This document shows, piece by piece, positions 1-11,200 of a DNA stretch of 37,003 bases (the stretch's first letter is position 1; every line of letters begins with the position of its first letter). Source of the stretch: Branchiostoma floridae (taxonomy: Eukaryota; Chordata; Leptocardii; Amphioxiformes; Branchiostomatidae). The notes under the pieces are model-generated. The model did no database searches and was not told the origin of the DNA. It was given only the letters and a program-made list of their open reading frames with translations. Made by a program: the position numbers and the translations under genes. The stretch lies in the NCBI RefSeq assembly GCF_000003815.2, contig NC_049997.1, forward strand, positions 262,927 to 299,929, written 5' to 3'.

Positions 1-365
1 TATTAAATTACTAAACTATTTATTGAACTATATATTCAAATATCAAAATATTTATCAGGCTATTAAAATATGTATTAAACTATCAAATTAAGTATTAAAC
101 TATTTGAAGTATTAAAACATTTAACTATTTACCAAAGTATTTATCAAAGTATTTATTAAAGTATTAAAATATTAAACTATTAAACTATCAATAAAACTAT
201 TAATTAAAGTATTAAACTATCAATTAAACTATCAATACACTATCAGACTATCAATTAGACTATTGATTAAGCTATTATTTAAACTATCGATTAAACTATT
301 AAACTATCAAATTGTTAAACTACCAAACTTTTAGACTATTAAACTATCAAACTTTCAAACTTTTC
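1..365. repeat. AT-rich short tandem repeat
   Basis: Degenerate repeat of attaaactatcaa / tatttattaaagt words, about 365 bp, starting before the window. It forms the 3' flank of the protease-like ORF and contains chance AATAAA words on the minus strand, so no poly(A) site can be called. Confidence 0.85.
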
Positions 366-367
366 AA

Positions 368-1552
368 CTATTCAACTGAATGGGTGCCTTTGCCGGCAGC
401 AAGAGTGATCCGGTGCTCAGTGCTGGGTCGCTGACTGGTGATACAACGGGCCCCTGGGAAGGGAGACAGGTAACCGCTCTCGAAGCAGTCCCGGAGATGG
501 GCTCTCATCCTGCTCTCCTTGTACCTGACCTGAGTCACATCCGTCCCCATTGCGATGTCTACAGCCCAGGCTATGGCAAACAGTCCGCAGCTATACCTGC
601 TCCCCTGGTGCTGTACACGTGGTACTTTCACAGCCAGTACGCCTGTGTTCCTGTTGGGAGGTGGGGCGTAACACTGACACAACTGATACTCCAGTGACGC
701 ATTTATTTTACTGGGCATGCTGTTATAAACGCTGACATGTCCACCTATGGAGGAAGAGACCACCCAGTGAAGGGATCCGGTGTGGTGAATCTGTAGACCG
801 TCTCCGGAGACCCGTGTATATCCGTACACGGACGCTCCTACTGCCGTATCTTGTAGTCCTCCCAGCCCTGGATACTGACGGCGGAGTAACATCTGTGCGG
901 CATGGATGTGTTTGTCTGTCAGCATCTCATCACGAAGGAGCACGACCTTGTCTTCAGCGGTGAGCTTTAGATCGGGGATCCACATGTTTCGTAAATGTCT
1001 CTGTTCATCATTATGCAGGGCAGTAGTCGTATTCTGCTTCTCTCTTTGAGCTGCTGCAACCTGAATACGTTGATGCACCTTCTGCACAGTTTTGTTAGTG
1101 GTACTGCGATTTACCCTCAAAAGGATGTTCTCAACTTTCTTGGTCTGCATCCTTACCTCGGCTAAAAGTTTATGCTCCTGGTGGGTTTTCTCTTCTTTCT
1201 CATATTCGTGCATCACGTTTTCGATGTCTGTATCAGCTGCTTGTCGAGAAAACTCCGTGCCTCTAGTGCTGCCTTGAATTTCTTCGACAATCGTTTCTAA
1301 CTCAAGTTCTTTCTGAATTATTTGGTAAGAAGCGTTACAGGGGTCATGCTTCAAGAAGCAGGGTTCTTCTAAGTTCTTCGGGTGTTTTTCCTGTCGATGC
1401 GGAGGCAGGATGGAGTTGCAGATGTCCAGACCTTCATCAAGTACCTCCCGAATGATGCAAATGTTCGCCTTCAGCTCTTCTATCTTCAAATCATCTTCAC
1501 AGCAAATATAAAAAAAAACGTTTTTGATTATTAAAATACTGACAACAATCAT
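368..1552 (-). CDS. Intronless ORF with Ulp1/C48-type cysteine protease-like domain
   Basis: From the first ATG (1552-1550) the ORF has 394 codons and a TAG at 370-368; the frame is open a little further upstream without ATG. Residues 1-18 are hydrophobic (MIVVSILIIKNVFFYICC), a signal anchor or membrane segment. Residues about 75-160 are charged and probably coiled-coil. The C-terminal domain has the C48 layout: His262 in LHWVV, Asn277 in VSVYNSM where Asp is usual, Gln316 and, six residues later, Cys322 in SCGLFAIAWA. The segment MLTDKHIHAAQMLLRRQYP is typical of the stand-alone or transposon-linked Ulp1-like proteins of lancelets and cnidarians. It may be an independent retro- or transposon-derived gene, or a last exon of the polycystin gene. 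Activity is uncertain because of the Asn. Confidence 0.68.
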   Translation of the reverse strand: MIVVSILIIKNVFFYICCEDDLKIEELKANICIIREVLDEGLDICNSILPPHRQEKHPKNLEEPCFLKHDPCNASYQIIQKELELETIVEEIQGSTRGTEFSRQAADTDIENVMHEYEKEEKTHQEHKLLAEVRMQTKKVENILLRVNRSTTNKTVQKVHQRIQVAAAQREKQNTTTALHNDEQRHLRNMWIPDLKLTAEDKVVLLRDEMLTDKHIHAAQMLLRRQYPGLGGLQDTAVGASVYGYTRVSGDGLQIHHTGSLHWVVSSSIGGHVSVYNSMPSKINASLEYQLCQCYAPPPNRNTGVLAVKVPRVQHQGSRYSCGLFAIAWAVDIAMGTDVTQVRYKESRMRAHLRDCFESGYLSPFPGARCITSQRPSTEHRITLAAGKGTHSVE

Positions 1553-1589
1553 TACACATAACAACAGCACTAACTTCAATAGCAAATCG

Positions 1590-2013
1590 CTACACCAGGT
1601 TTTTTTCTTATTAGACCGGTCAAAAAAACGGACCTACAAAATTCCTGTGGACCGGACGTTAGACATATTAGAAAAAGAAAAGGTTATATAGGCAGAAGTT
1701 TTACAGGTTGCGATTACAGGTTGAAGAAAAGAACAACAACAAAAAAACGAAGTAGACTACAGTTCATTGTAATCTCTACCAAGTTCTACATGGTGGCAAT
1801 CATGGTGGCTGTTAGCCTAGTAGGATTTAAAAAGCAAATACTCCACCAAACAGATTTCTTTGTAGCTGAATGAACCATTGTTCTTAGTATTACCCATTCA
1901 CTAGTAGTTTTCACATACTAAATCAGGTCCATGTTCAGTTCCGGACCGATCTAATCCTTAGCACTTGAACCGGACCTGGACCTAAATTTTCCGTAGCAGT
2001 GTCCACCCCTAAC
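1590..2013 (-). mobile_element. MITE-like element, copy 2, at the 3' end of the polycystin gene
   Basis: Read on the minus strand it starts TTAGGGGTGGACACTGCTAC and aligns along its length with the element at 15130-15545, including AGGTCCAGGTCCGG, CCTGATTTAGTATGT and the far end AATAAGAAAAAAACC. It contains the polycystin stop codon and ends about 40 bp before the ATG of the protease-like ORF. No transposase is coded. The far boundary is approximate. Confidence 0.7.
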
Positions 2014-2269
2014 CGGTGCGCTTTCGAATAATTTACCTGGTTTATCTTCCTTTTTTGGCGTGCTGTGAAACCCCATCATAGTCCAGAAGCTCCTCCACAT
2101 GTGATCGGCAAGTTCACGGTCATGGTCGACGTCAACGTCAGCGGAAATTGCGTCACAGATGATGGTCATCAGGAAGTTCACCAGGAGGATGAAGATGCAG
2201 ATCATGAAGGTGGAGAAGAAGATTGGTCCAGTGATAGGATTGGAATCCAACATTTCCTGGGCGAAGAAC
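1951..2269 (-). CDS. Polycystin-like gene, exon 36: TM11 and C-terminal tail
   Basis: Acceptor gattctag at 2271-2270, then FFAQEMLDSNPITGPIFF, the pore-loop exit, and TM11 (STFMICIFILLVNFLMTII) followed by CDAISADVD, a pattern typical after the last helix of polycystins. The frame continues to a TAG at 1953-1951. From about 2013 downward the sequence is an inverted-repeat element, so the last 20 or so codons are element-derived if this is the true terminal exon. A CAG|gtaaat donor at 2036-2035 in phase 1 offers another end, with the real tail in an unseen exon. TM11 is secure; the tail is not. Confidence 0.7.
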
Positions 2270-5200
2270 CTAGAATCAAACAACACAATGTTTGGGTGAG
2301 TCTAATTTTTGTGTTGGATATTACAGTTAAACTATTTCAATGATAACTTCTACAAACACAGATGAACTTTCAACACTATGAGATACCATCCTTAATAGCA
2401 CTAAGTGCTAAAGAAAATAGGATCACACATGTTAAATATAAACTACTTAACACTAACCTTCCAAGCATCATCTCGAAGAGTGCAAACGTCGTTTGGTACA
2501 GGTCTGTGTAAGATTCCATTTCGCTTCCAAATATGAGGAATCCTGAAGCCGGTGAAAGGCAGAAAAAGGCGTTAACATTGAGTATTGTACAATACACAAA
2601 AGGTGCAAATGCGACATGATTTTGGAATCCATACCTGAGCTGATGAAGGCCATGAAGGCCACGACAGCAGAAACTACGAACGCCAGGAGCTCCTTCTTCA
2701 TGATACCGGGAAGGGCCAGGAGTTTGCCGATTGGTTTACTGAAGCGGACGACGCGAAGTAAGGAAATGGTGTTGATGAAGACTACCAGACCCAACATGTG
2801 CTTGAAACAAGCATCCCAATATGCAGCAGTTTGCAGGTCAATAAAGCGCTCAAATCCCAGCTCACCTGGTCGATAAAAGAAACGTATGAAATCAAAGAGG
2901 TACTATGATTAAAGCCAACAGCTAGGAATATGAATTTTCATAATGCAATGTATCACATAAATGTGTAAATGTGTACTATAAATTTCCAATCAGCAGGTCA
3001 GATTACGATAAGGGGTAACAATATCTATAACACATTTTTACAAAAAGATAATCTTGTTTATCTAGTTAATAGCGATGTAATCACGAACCTTTACTTTTGA
3101 CGATCATTTCGAGCGTTTCAGATGCTACCACATATCGCTTGATGAAGACGGAGATTGTTGTAGCTGTACCGATGAGGCTAACGAATCCAAGGGCGTTCCA
3201 CTTTGTGAAGTATTCCCTGCCCATGTTCTCCATTGTCTTTAGTTCGTTACAAAGTATAACAGCGAACAATAATGTAAATGCAATTTGCACAAATAGCTTC
3301 ATGTAGTCAGCATCACTTTCGTATTGAAACAGTCTGAATGAAGTGATTGCTGCTGTTGGCACGAGATGCCCGACTCCAGAACGGTCTGTAACCATTTTCA
3401 CAATGCTGAATAGCTTCAGGCTGGGATTGTAGAAGTTTACTGTGATTGTCACGGATTTTGTGTATTTGTCAAAAAACTGTTTGTCTCTCAAGATGCCAAA
3501 GAATGACACAGCCGCGTCATGGCCCAAAGGCACGTCAAACGAGTGGTGATTCTTGCAGAGGAAGGTGTCGTTTGGATGAGCTAACAAGTCCTTAACCTCG
3601 AATCGCCAGCAGTTACCAGAAACATTCCCCAAGTCCAAGCTCCAGCCGAGGTCATGGAAAGCATTCCGCGTCATGACATCTGCATGGATTAACATATGAT
3701 ATTTTTAATATGTACTAGATTTTATTGGTCATTTGAAATGTCAAGTAAGGCCATGTTGATTTATTATGACGAACAACAGATTTTTCATTAGTGGTTCTTC
3801 AAATGTCCTCTTTGATATTTTAATTTACTTTAATCATTCTGCGATATCAGTCTTGTGATTTTGGTTGCAGATCAATGCATACAATGTCATACTGTTCCTT
3901 TTTGCAGCTGCCTTGTCGATTTAAGTGGTTATTTTTTTTTTATGGAAACGAAAAAAATGAGCAAGGCTGTCATCAGTAGGATAAAATCAACATAATGCGA
4001 TAAAACATTTTTTTTACTCAATGGTCACCACGTAACAAGGTCTGAAGGCCACTCGTTTGCTGTTACGCTGAAGAATACTCAGGTAAACTAAACTCAAGAC
4101 CTACCCGGAAGATGTCTAACTTGAGTAAGACGAGGAGGACCGAGGCGGAAGGATCCCGTGTTGTGTGCAAACTGCCGGTCTAAGTACTTCATGTCCTTTC
4201 CGTTGTACCAGGTGGCCGGGTAAAGAGTCCGCAGCAGGACGTCCTCAGCCCATATGTAAAACTTGTCCGGAGTTCTGATCTGTTAACATCAGTATATTAT
4301 CATTAGGATTCTAAGCGAGTTCATTTTGGTAAATGAATACAATTTTTTTGAAACCAAGAAGTAGTAAACCCTTTTCTTACCACATCATAGTTTTGCAGAA
4401 TATTCTTCGATAAAGACTGGGTTTCATAGAAAGTCTTTTGTTGGTCTTTGTCTGCCTGGGCGATGTAGAAGAGAAGGGATACGAAGACCAACAGGAGAAG
4501 AATCTCCTTCAGTACTGAGGCTGATTTCTCATTCAGCTCCTTATTTTTCCTCGCAGACTGCCTATTAGGCTTGGCAGGTGGGTGGACTTTCTTCGGAGCT
4601 ATAAATTAAAAGTTTAAAAAGTCAAAGTATTAGCGTAGTAGACTTAATGTAACATCATTATATGATCTTAACTAAAATTAGAATTTATAATTAGGCAACA
4701 AAACTGACATTGTCAGGTAAAAATTTGATTAAAACCATATTACAGATACATTTAGCAGTTGAAACTTTTACTGTCTGAAAAACTTTCAAAATAAAATATC
4801 TATTATAAAGATTAACTTTCCAGGCATATTTTGAATTGCGTTAACTACAATTAGTGGGTGCAACGTCTTTCGAGAGAACGAGCATAAAGCATAATGTTTT
4901 GTTTCTATGCTAATAAAATATGATGACTGCGCTAATTTTCTTTTTGCTGTGGAAGACAATGAGTAATCTAAAAAGGAACCTAAAGTAGTGATCAGAGTTT
5001 AAGAATTTTTACCTGTTGTGTTCCACAGGTTCAGCTGCAAGTCTTCCTTCCGAATAGTCGGCGGCTTGGCGAGGAGCGGGAGGCTAAGGATGGACGCCAG
5101 GGCCACAGCAAGCACAAAGATCTACGAAAAATCGACCTGCATATTTACTGCCTAACCACGATGTTTGCTACATTGAAACAGTTTCATTCTTAACCAATTC

Positions 5201-8200
5201 CGCTTTTATTTCTTATACATAATGTAAACTGCAATCTGTTTATTATTGTTTTATTTTGGAATCAAAATGAACACAACACAAGTTACGCTCATTGAATCCC
5301 ATCGTTGTTACTGCTTCTAATCCAGGAACATTTTAATTCCCTTTAATAAGAATACCAATCAACGGTAGCAAATCTCATACTATATATTGTGTTTAAATGT
5401 TAAAATATTTTGCAATGAAATAATTATGGGTTCATGACCCGCCACGAGGTATATATGGTGTCATAACGCCTGGTCCTTTGCTATAACCACCGATTAAAAC
5501 CACCGAGTGAGCGGTGTCGATTCATTCTGACCAGTCAGAATTAAAGGAGCGAACACACCGGCCTGGCCGCAATCTATGTGTTACGGCGTCATACCCAACG
5601 TGGAACGGGTCCTTCTGATTGGTCCCCGGCGCCTGGCTATATGATAATAAGAATTAATCTCACATTGTTATTATGAAGAAACGTTACCTGAAGAGTGTCC
5701 ACCACACAGCTGGTCCCCACGAAGGACATTATAAAAGCCTTTATCCATGAGTCACTCTTCTCCTTCCCCCAGTCCATACTGTACAGGATGACGAAGAACG
5801 CGGAGCTGGTGGACACCAGGAACACGGTAACCCACGCCACGAGCTTGCCCAAGCGGGAAGAACGTTTTCCAATGATAGCCTGAGGTTCAACATAAACGAT
5901 TTAAAATTGTATCTAAAAACTGTCACAAGGCTTTATTAGATTGGCAACAAAGCGACAAATACCGATTTTGAAAGGCCTCTTTGTAAAAAATTTGGAAGAT
6001 ACTGTCGTTCACAAGATACGCATGATACGCAAATCACCGTATACAAATAATTCATAAGTTTTCTATCACTGCTCCATACCTTGCTTTGCCGGGCGGATGG
6101 ACATCTCTGGAGAGTTAGCACACAGTGGCTCCTCCATGCGGAATAGTTGTAGGAGCATCCAGTTAACAGGCAGTATGGTCAGGGTTGTCATGACACTAAT
6201 GTACAACTCCTGTTAAAGCGCAATATATAAACAAGACATATATTGAATTCATGACGTTTAGCAAACACCCAAAACAGCAGTACTTGATACTGTTGCCAAT
6301 AAGGTACTTTCATGAGAATGCTTATCAGTAAGAATAACATGTGATGCAACTATGAGACAAATGCTATAGTGTGGAGTACGCTGAACAGAGTAACAATGTT
6401 GTTTGTAAGAAAATATCTTTTAAATTTACCTCTATTGTAAAACGAACAAACCCCAGGTTGAACACTCTTGTGTCAGCAGTTGTGTTTTCTTCCCTGTACC
6501 ACATGGCACTGGCCAGCATCATGGTGTTCAGGAGAGTAAAGCAACAGGACAGACGCTGGGCTTTGGTGAAGCTGGATCCTACAGAAACATACGTGAAATG
6601 GGTAAAAAAAAACATTGTAATTATGATCCTAATTACAATTATTTATTGTTTACGATTTATTGATCGTGCACACAACATAACTATCGTCGATATATTCCCT
6701 TAAATCAATTAATCATGGCAATTTCTGGAAAACAAATATCAACAATTGCAATAGAAAATGAACCGTTTTTTTCCATACTGACCCGGTGCTGCTACAAGGA
6801 CAGACGCCCACAGCTGTTTATCGTAGAACGCATTTTTGGTTGCCTCAATAAAGACATTGGTAAATGATGTCAGCTCCTCCTCGGTGCTAGCGTGAACCAC
6901 CTTCTGCACCTCACCGTCCCCTTTTTCTGCTGATAACCAGTCGTTGCAGTTGAAGTAAGACCTGAAAAGTAATCATAACGGTTCATAATATAGCATTTGT
7001 ATGTACATCATGCTCTTTATCCATTCTGCATTTTCCGAGTGATACTTGTCCGAAGAAGGCTGGTAAAACGAACTTGCCAGTTTGTTTTCATTCATGAAGC
7101 AAATATCCAGTCAACTTCACTCGCGTTCATGTCCAGATTCGCAATAATGCTGCAAGGCACGTTACATTGTTACAAACCCAACATGCTTGGAAAGCTGACA
7201 GAAAAAAATGAGTAAAGAGGTCGGTTTCTAAAAGGTCTTTTGCGTCTTACACCACATCCTTTTCTACATCTCTGACGACAAAACTTCCGAGGAACCACGA
7301 TGAATTGTCGCCTTCCCCAGAGTTATCGTGCCAGATGTGCAACAACATCACTTCTCCAAGTGACTCTCGCACGGGCATCACAAAGTGCAAAGTACTTCCT
7401 CGCACCAAAGCCTGCAAATTATTACCAACGATATGAGACAAACATATTTTGTTTACTTTTTATACAGTTTATCGCTCGTGTTTCATGTCATTGTTACAAT
7501 GTCTCAAAGAAGTACACAAAGATCACTTTCAAACAAATTTATAGGATAAACCGCCTAAGGAGTACTGAATACCAGGTACCTCTTAAAAAACATCGTTTGT
7601 TCTTGGTCTCTAAAAGCCCAAGCATAAAATGCATTTGCCTTGTGAATATCTTTCAGGCATATTGCTGAGTATATATGCATCTTGATTATTGAAACTGTAT
7701 GAAACGAATGGGATGTCTTGTTTTTGCCACAATTGTTTATTTGCAAACAAAAGAACGAAGAATTGTCGTTGACATAAGAATCAAATAATGGGTGCAAGAG
7801 AAATTCTATTAAGAAGAAAATGGTGAAGATTGATTAGACGTATCTACAACACCGACCTCTCCTTTCGGGTTCAGCATTTTGACTGGAGATGTGCCCTCTG
7901 ACCCGTACAGTTGGAAGCCGACACGTGATGCGGTGCCTGCGCTGAACATGGACCCTGTGGTGACCGTGATCTGATAGACGTGTGGTGCAGGCATCCTTTC
8001 AGGAGGGACAAGACTCACTTTGGGCAGCAGCTTCCTTTGGTCGCTTGCTCCCTCATTATCTTCAGTAATTGGGCTTATCCGAGAGGTGACACGATATCGA
8101 ATAGAAATCTATGAATAAAAGAATGAACCTATGAAGAATGAACCTCTTGAGCTATCGGCGTATTCATCTACATGGACTTGGTTCATAAACCCTTCAACGT

Positions 8201-11200
8201 TTAAAATGGCATTGATCTGAAGATTCAACAAATTGCAACTGAAATGAAAAAACAACGTCACAGTTATAAAAAAACTACGAGTGCTTCACGGCCATCTGAT
8301 GAACTTGCTTATTACCTTTCTGATTACTTGTCCTTTACACTTACCCATAGACGATGAAAGTCCACGCACAAGAAAACCATGAGTATTATATACAGGGTGT
8401 ACTCGGACACCACGATGGAGAACACTACGGGGTTTTCGCTCAGATTGCGGAAGTTCCTGAAAGCGTTGATGAAGTTGATGGAGTTGGGAAGAGGAAGAGT
8501 CATGGTCCCCACAGAGACCTTCCCCTCAGTCATGTGACACCGGCAGCTGATGGCTCCATTGTCCAGATTAATGTCAGCCTGTCGGAGTTTTAACATTACA
8601 AGGTGAAATAAAGTGGTGGCAGGAATTTGCATTGCTATGTAAATCTAGACTGTGTAATTTACTAATATTTAAACCTGAAGCGTTTTTTTACACGCTATAT
8701 TTTGTATTGTTTGGTACTTATTTATTTAGTGCTAATTACAAAAAAGACATGTCCAATTGGTTGCTTCCTAGTTTTGCCCTTTTTTTAAATATCTGTTTAA
8801 AACAGTTTTACAGAATGTTTCAATTTTTCTCTCAATAATGTGTTTTTTTTGTTTACGGGCTTTTACAATACCATTGACAGTAGATGCTTAGATACAATGT
8901 AATACAATGATACGATCAGGTAAAAAATAACGGTTACTAAAGCTTCAGCTTGTAGTAAAGTCTAAAAAAAGCGGCAGACCATCTTGCCCTCCGTCGACCA
9001 GTCAGATAGACAATGATTTTCTTATAACTAGATTCACTTACATCACAGCCCTCCAGCTTCCATTGTTTCTTACTGTCCTTCCAAGACGAGCAGCCTGCAG
9101 CTGATATCAACAGTGTGTAGTCGTCCTTGCCCAGGGTCAGCACAGTAGGCTTCTGTTGATGACCGTGGTCTGCGTTTACCGGCCCTGAAAATCATACATG
9201 AAATAATGTTACCCGTTACGGTAGTCACTAGTGGAACAAAAAAATATGTACAAAAAAATGGACANNNNNNNNNNNNNNNNNNNNNNNNNNNNNNNNNNNN
9301 NNNNNNNNNNNNNNNNNNNNNNNNNNNNNNNNNNNNNNNNNNNNNNNNNNNNNNNNNNNNNNNNCATGTGACTTGAGTAAGTCTTTCCTTTACCTTGACA
9401 TCCAGCATATCGTTTGTCTTAGACCCTGTTGTGGCTGGAATATTTGCCACAATATCTCCTGAGTCGAGATGAATGTCTTTGTCGGAGGAGATCCTTGCTA
9501 CATCGACAGCGATACTTTCTGTTTTGAAGCCTGAGCGATATTCTACATCATCAGGCTGCATCGCCAGCAGTGTTTCAGCAACCGTGTCCAAAGATGCCAC
9601 GATGGATTGGGACGCTTTTCGTTGCTTGTTTAGATAGAAAGACAATTTAAAATACAAAAACAATTACTTAAGATTTTGTAAGAAAAGATTAAAATCAAAT
9701 GATATGTATCGCAAATAATGTTTATTACACGATTTGACAGTCTATTGTTACACTTACCATATCTTCTTTTTCCTTCTTTTTCTCTTCTAACATCTTTATC
9801 TGTTGCTTGGGAGAAAGCTCAGTATCACTTGTGTCAATAAGATCACTTTCTAACATATGGCCGGGGGTACTTGCGACCTGTGTTTCCTGATCGGGTACCG
9901 GTAACACATCGATAACTGCTGAAGCCGCCTGCAGCAAGGCTAAATAACAAAAAGAAAGAAAAGCCGTTAACTTAAGAGCAAATTAATCCACTGGGCTAAC
10001 TACATATGCATTATTATACGACAATTACGTAAAGCTATTTATTTCCATTCAAAATTATCACTGCTGCAGGAAAACAAGTTACGTTCGACAGGGCAAATTC
10101 TACAGTAAACCTCGAACGAATACATAATTATATGTAATTAGTTGGAGGAAAATTACTGGAAATTACTAAATTAACTGGAAAATTATGTCTTCAGTAGATC
10201 TACAATAAAGCATTCTCACCACTGGCTATGGTCTCCACATTCTCTAAAGACATGTCTTGTGATCCTTCAGCCGCAGAAGCAAGCTTCTCTATGATGCCCG
10301 CAGTAGTTTGCTGTCCAGAAAACATACAATGCAAAAGTATATCATGACTCAGCAATATAAATATTGCGTCGAGATATAAAGATGCTGGCATATTCCACGT
10401 TAAAAAAAAGTATTACTACTTTAGATACAACTACATAACACTCTAGTCAAAGTAGAACTAAGCTCACCAACACTGACGGGGGCATTTCAGATTCAGAGGT
10501 ATCACCGAGTTTGATTATCTCGTTGATGCCTGACGACACAGCAAGAATGTCTTCAGGTTCCAGTACTTCCGGCAAACTCTCTTCGAGGCCTTGTGCGAGC
10601 TGCTGGAGCTATGAAGGATTCCAGGAAAAGAAGCATCAGTAATGAAGAACTTTAAATGGTTCCAGGAAATGAAGCATCAGAAATAAATTACTTTAAAGGC
10701 TTCTGGGAAATGAAGCATCAGTAGTAAAGTACGTACTTTGAAGGATTCCAGGAAATAGAGCATCAGTAATGAAGTACTTTAAATGGTTCCAGGAAATGAA
10801 GCATCAGAAATGAACTACTTTGAAGGATTCCAGGAAATTAAGCATCAGTAATAAAGTACTTTGAAGGGTTCCAGGAAATGAAGCATCAGTAATAAAGTAC
10901 TTTGAAGGGTTCCAGGAAATGAAGCAACAGTAATGAACTACTTTGAAGGATTTCAGAAAATGAAGCATCAGTAATGAACTACTTTGAGTGGTTCCAGGAA
11001 ATGAAGCATCAGTAATGAACTATTTTGAGTGGTTCCAGGAAATGAAGCATCAGTAATGAACTATTTTGAGTGGTTCCAGGAAATAAAGCATCAGTAATGA
11101 AGTACTTTAAAGGATTTCAGGAAATAAAGAATCAGTAATGAAGTACTTCAAAGGGTTCCAGGGAATAAAACATCAGAAATGTAGTGCTTCATATCTTTTC

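Noticed and set aside
10612-11190. CRISPR-like appearance of the 41-bp and 29-bp arrays
   Set aside because: The units are contiguous without unique spacers, and the locus is intronic and eukaryotic.
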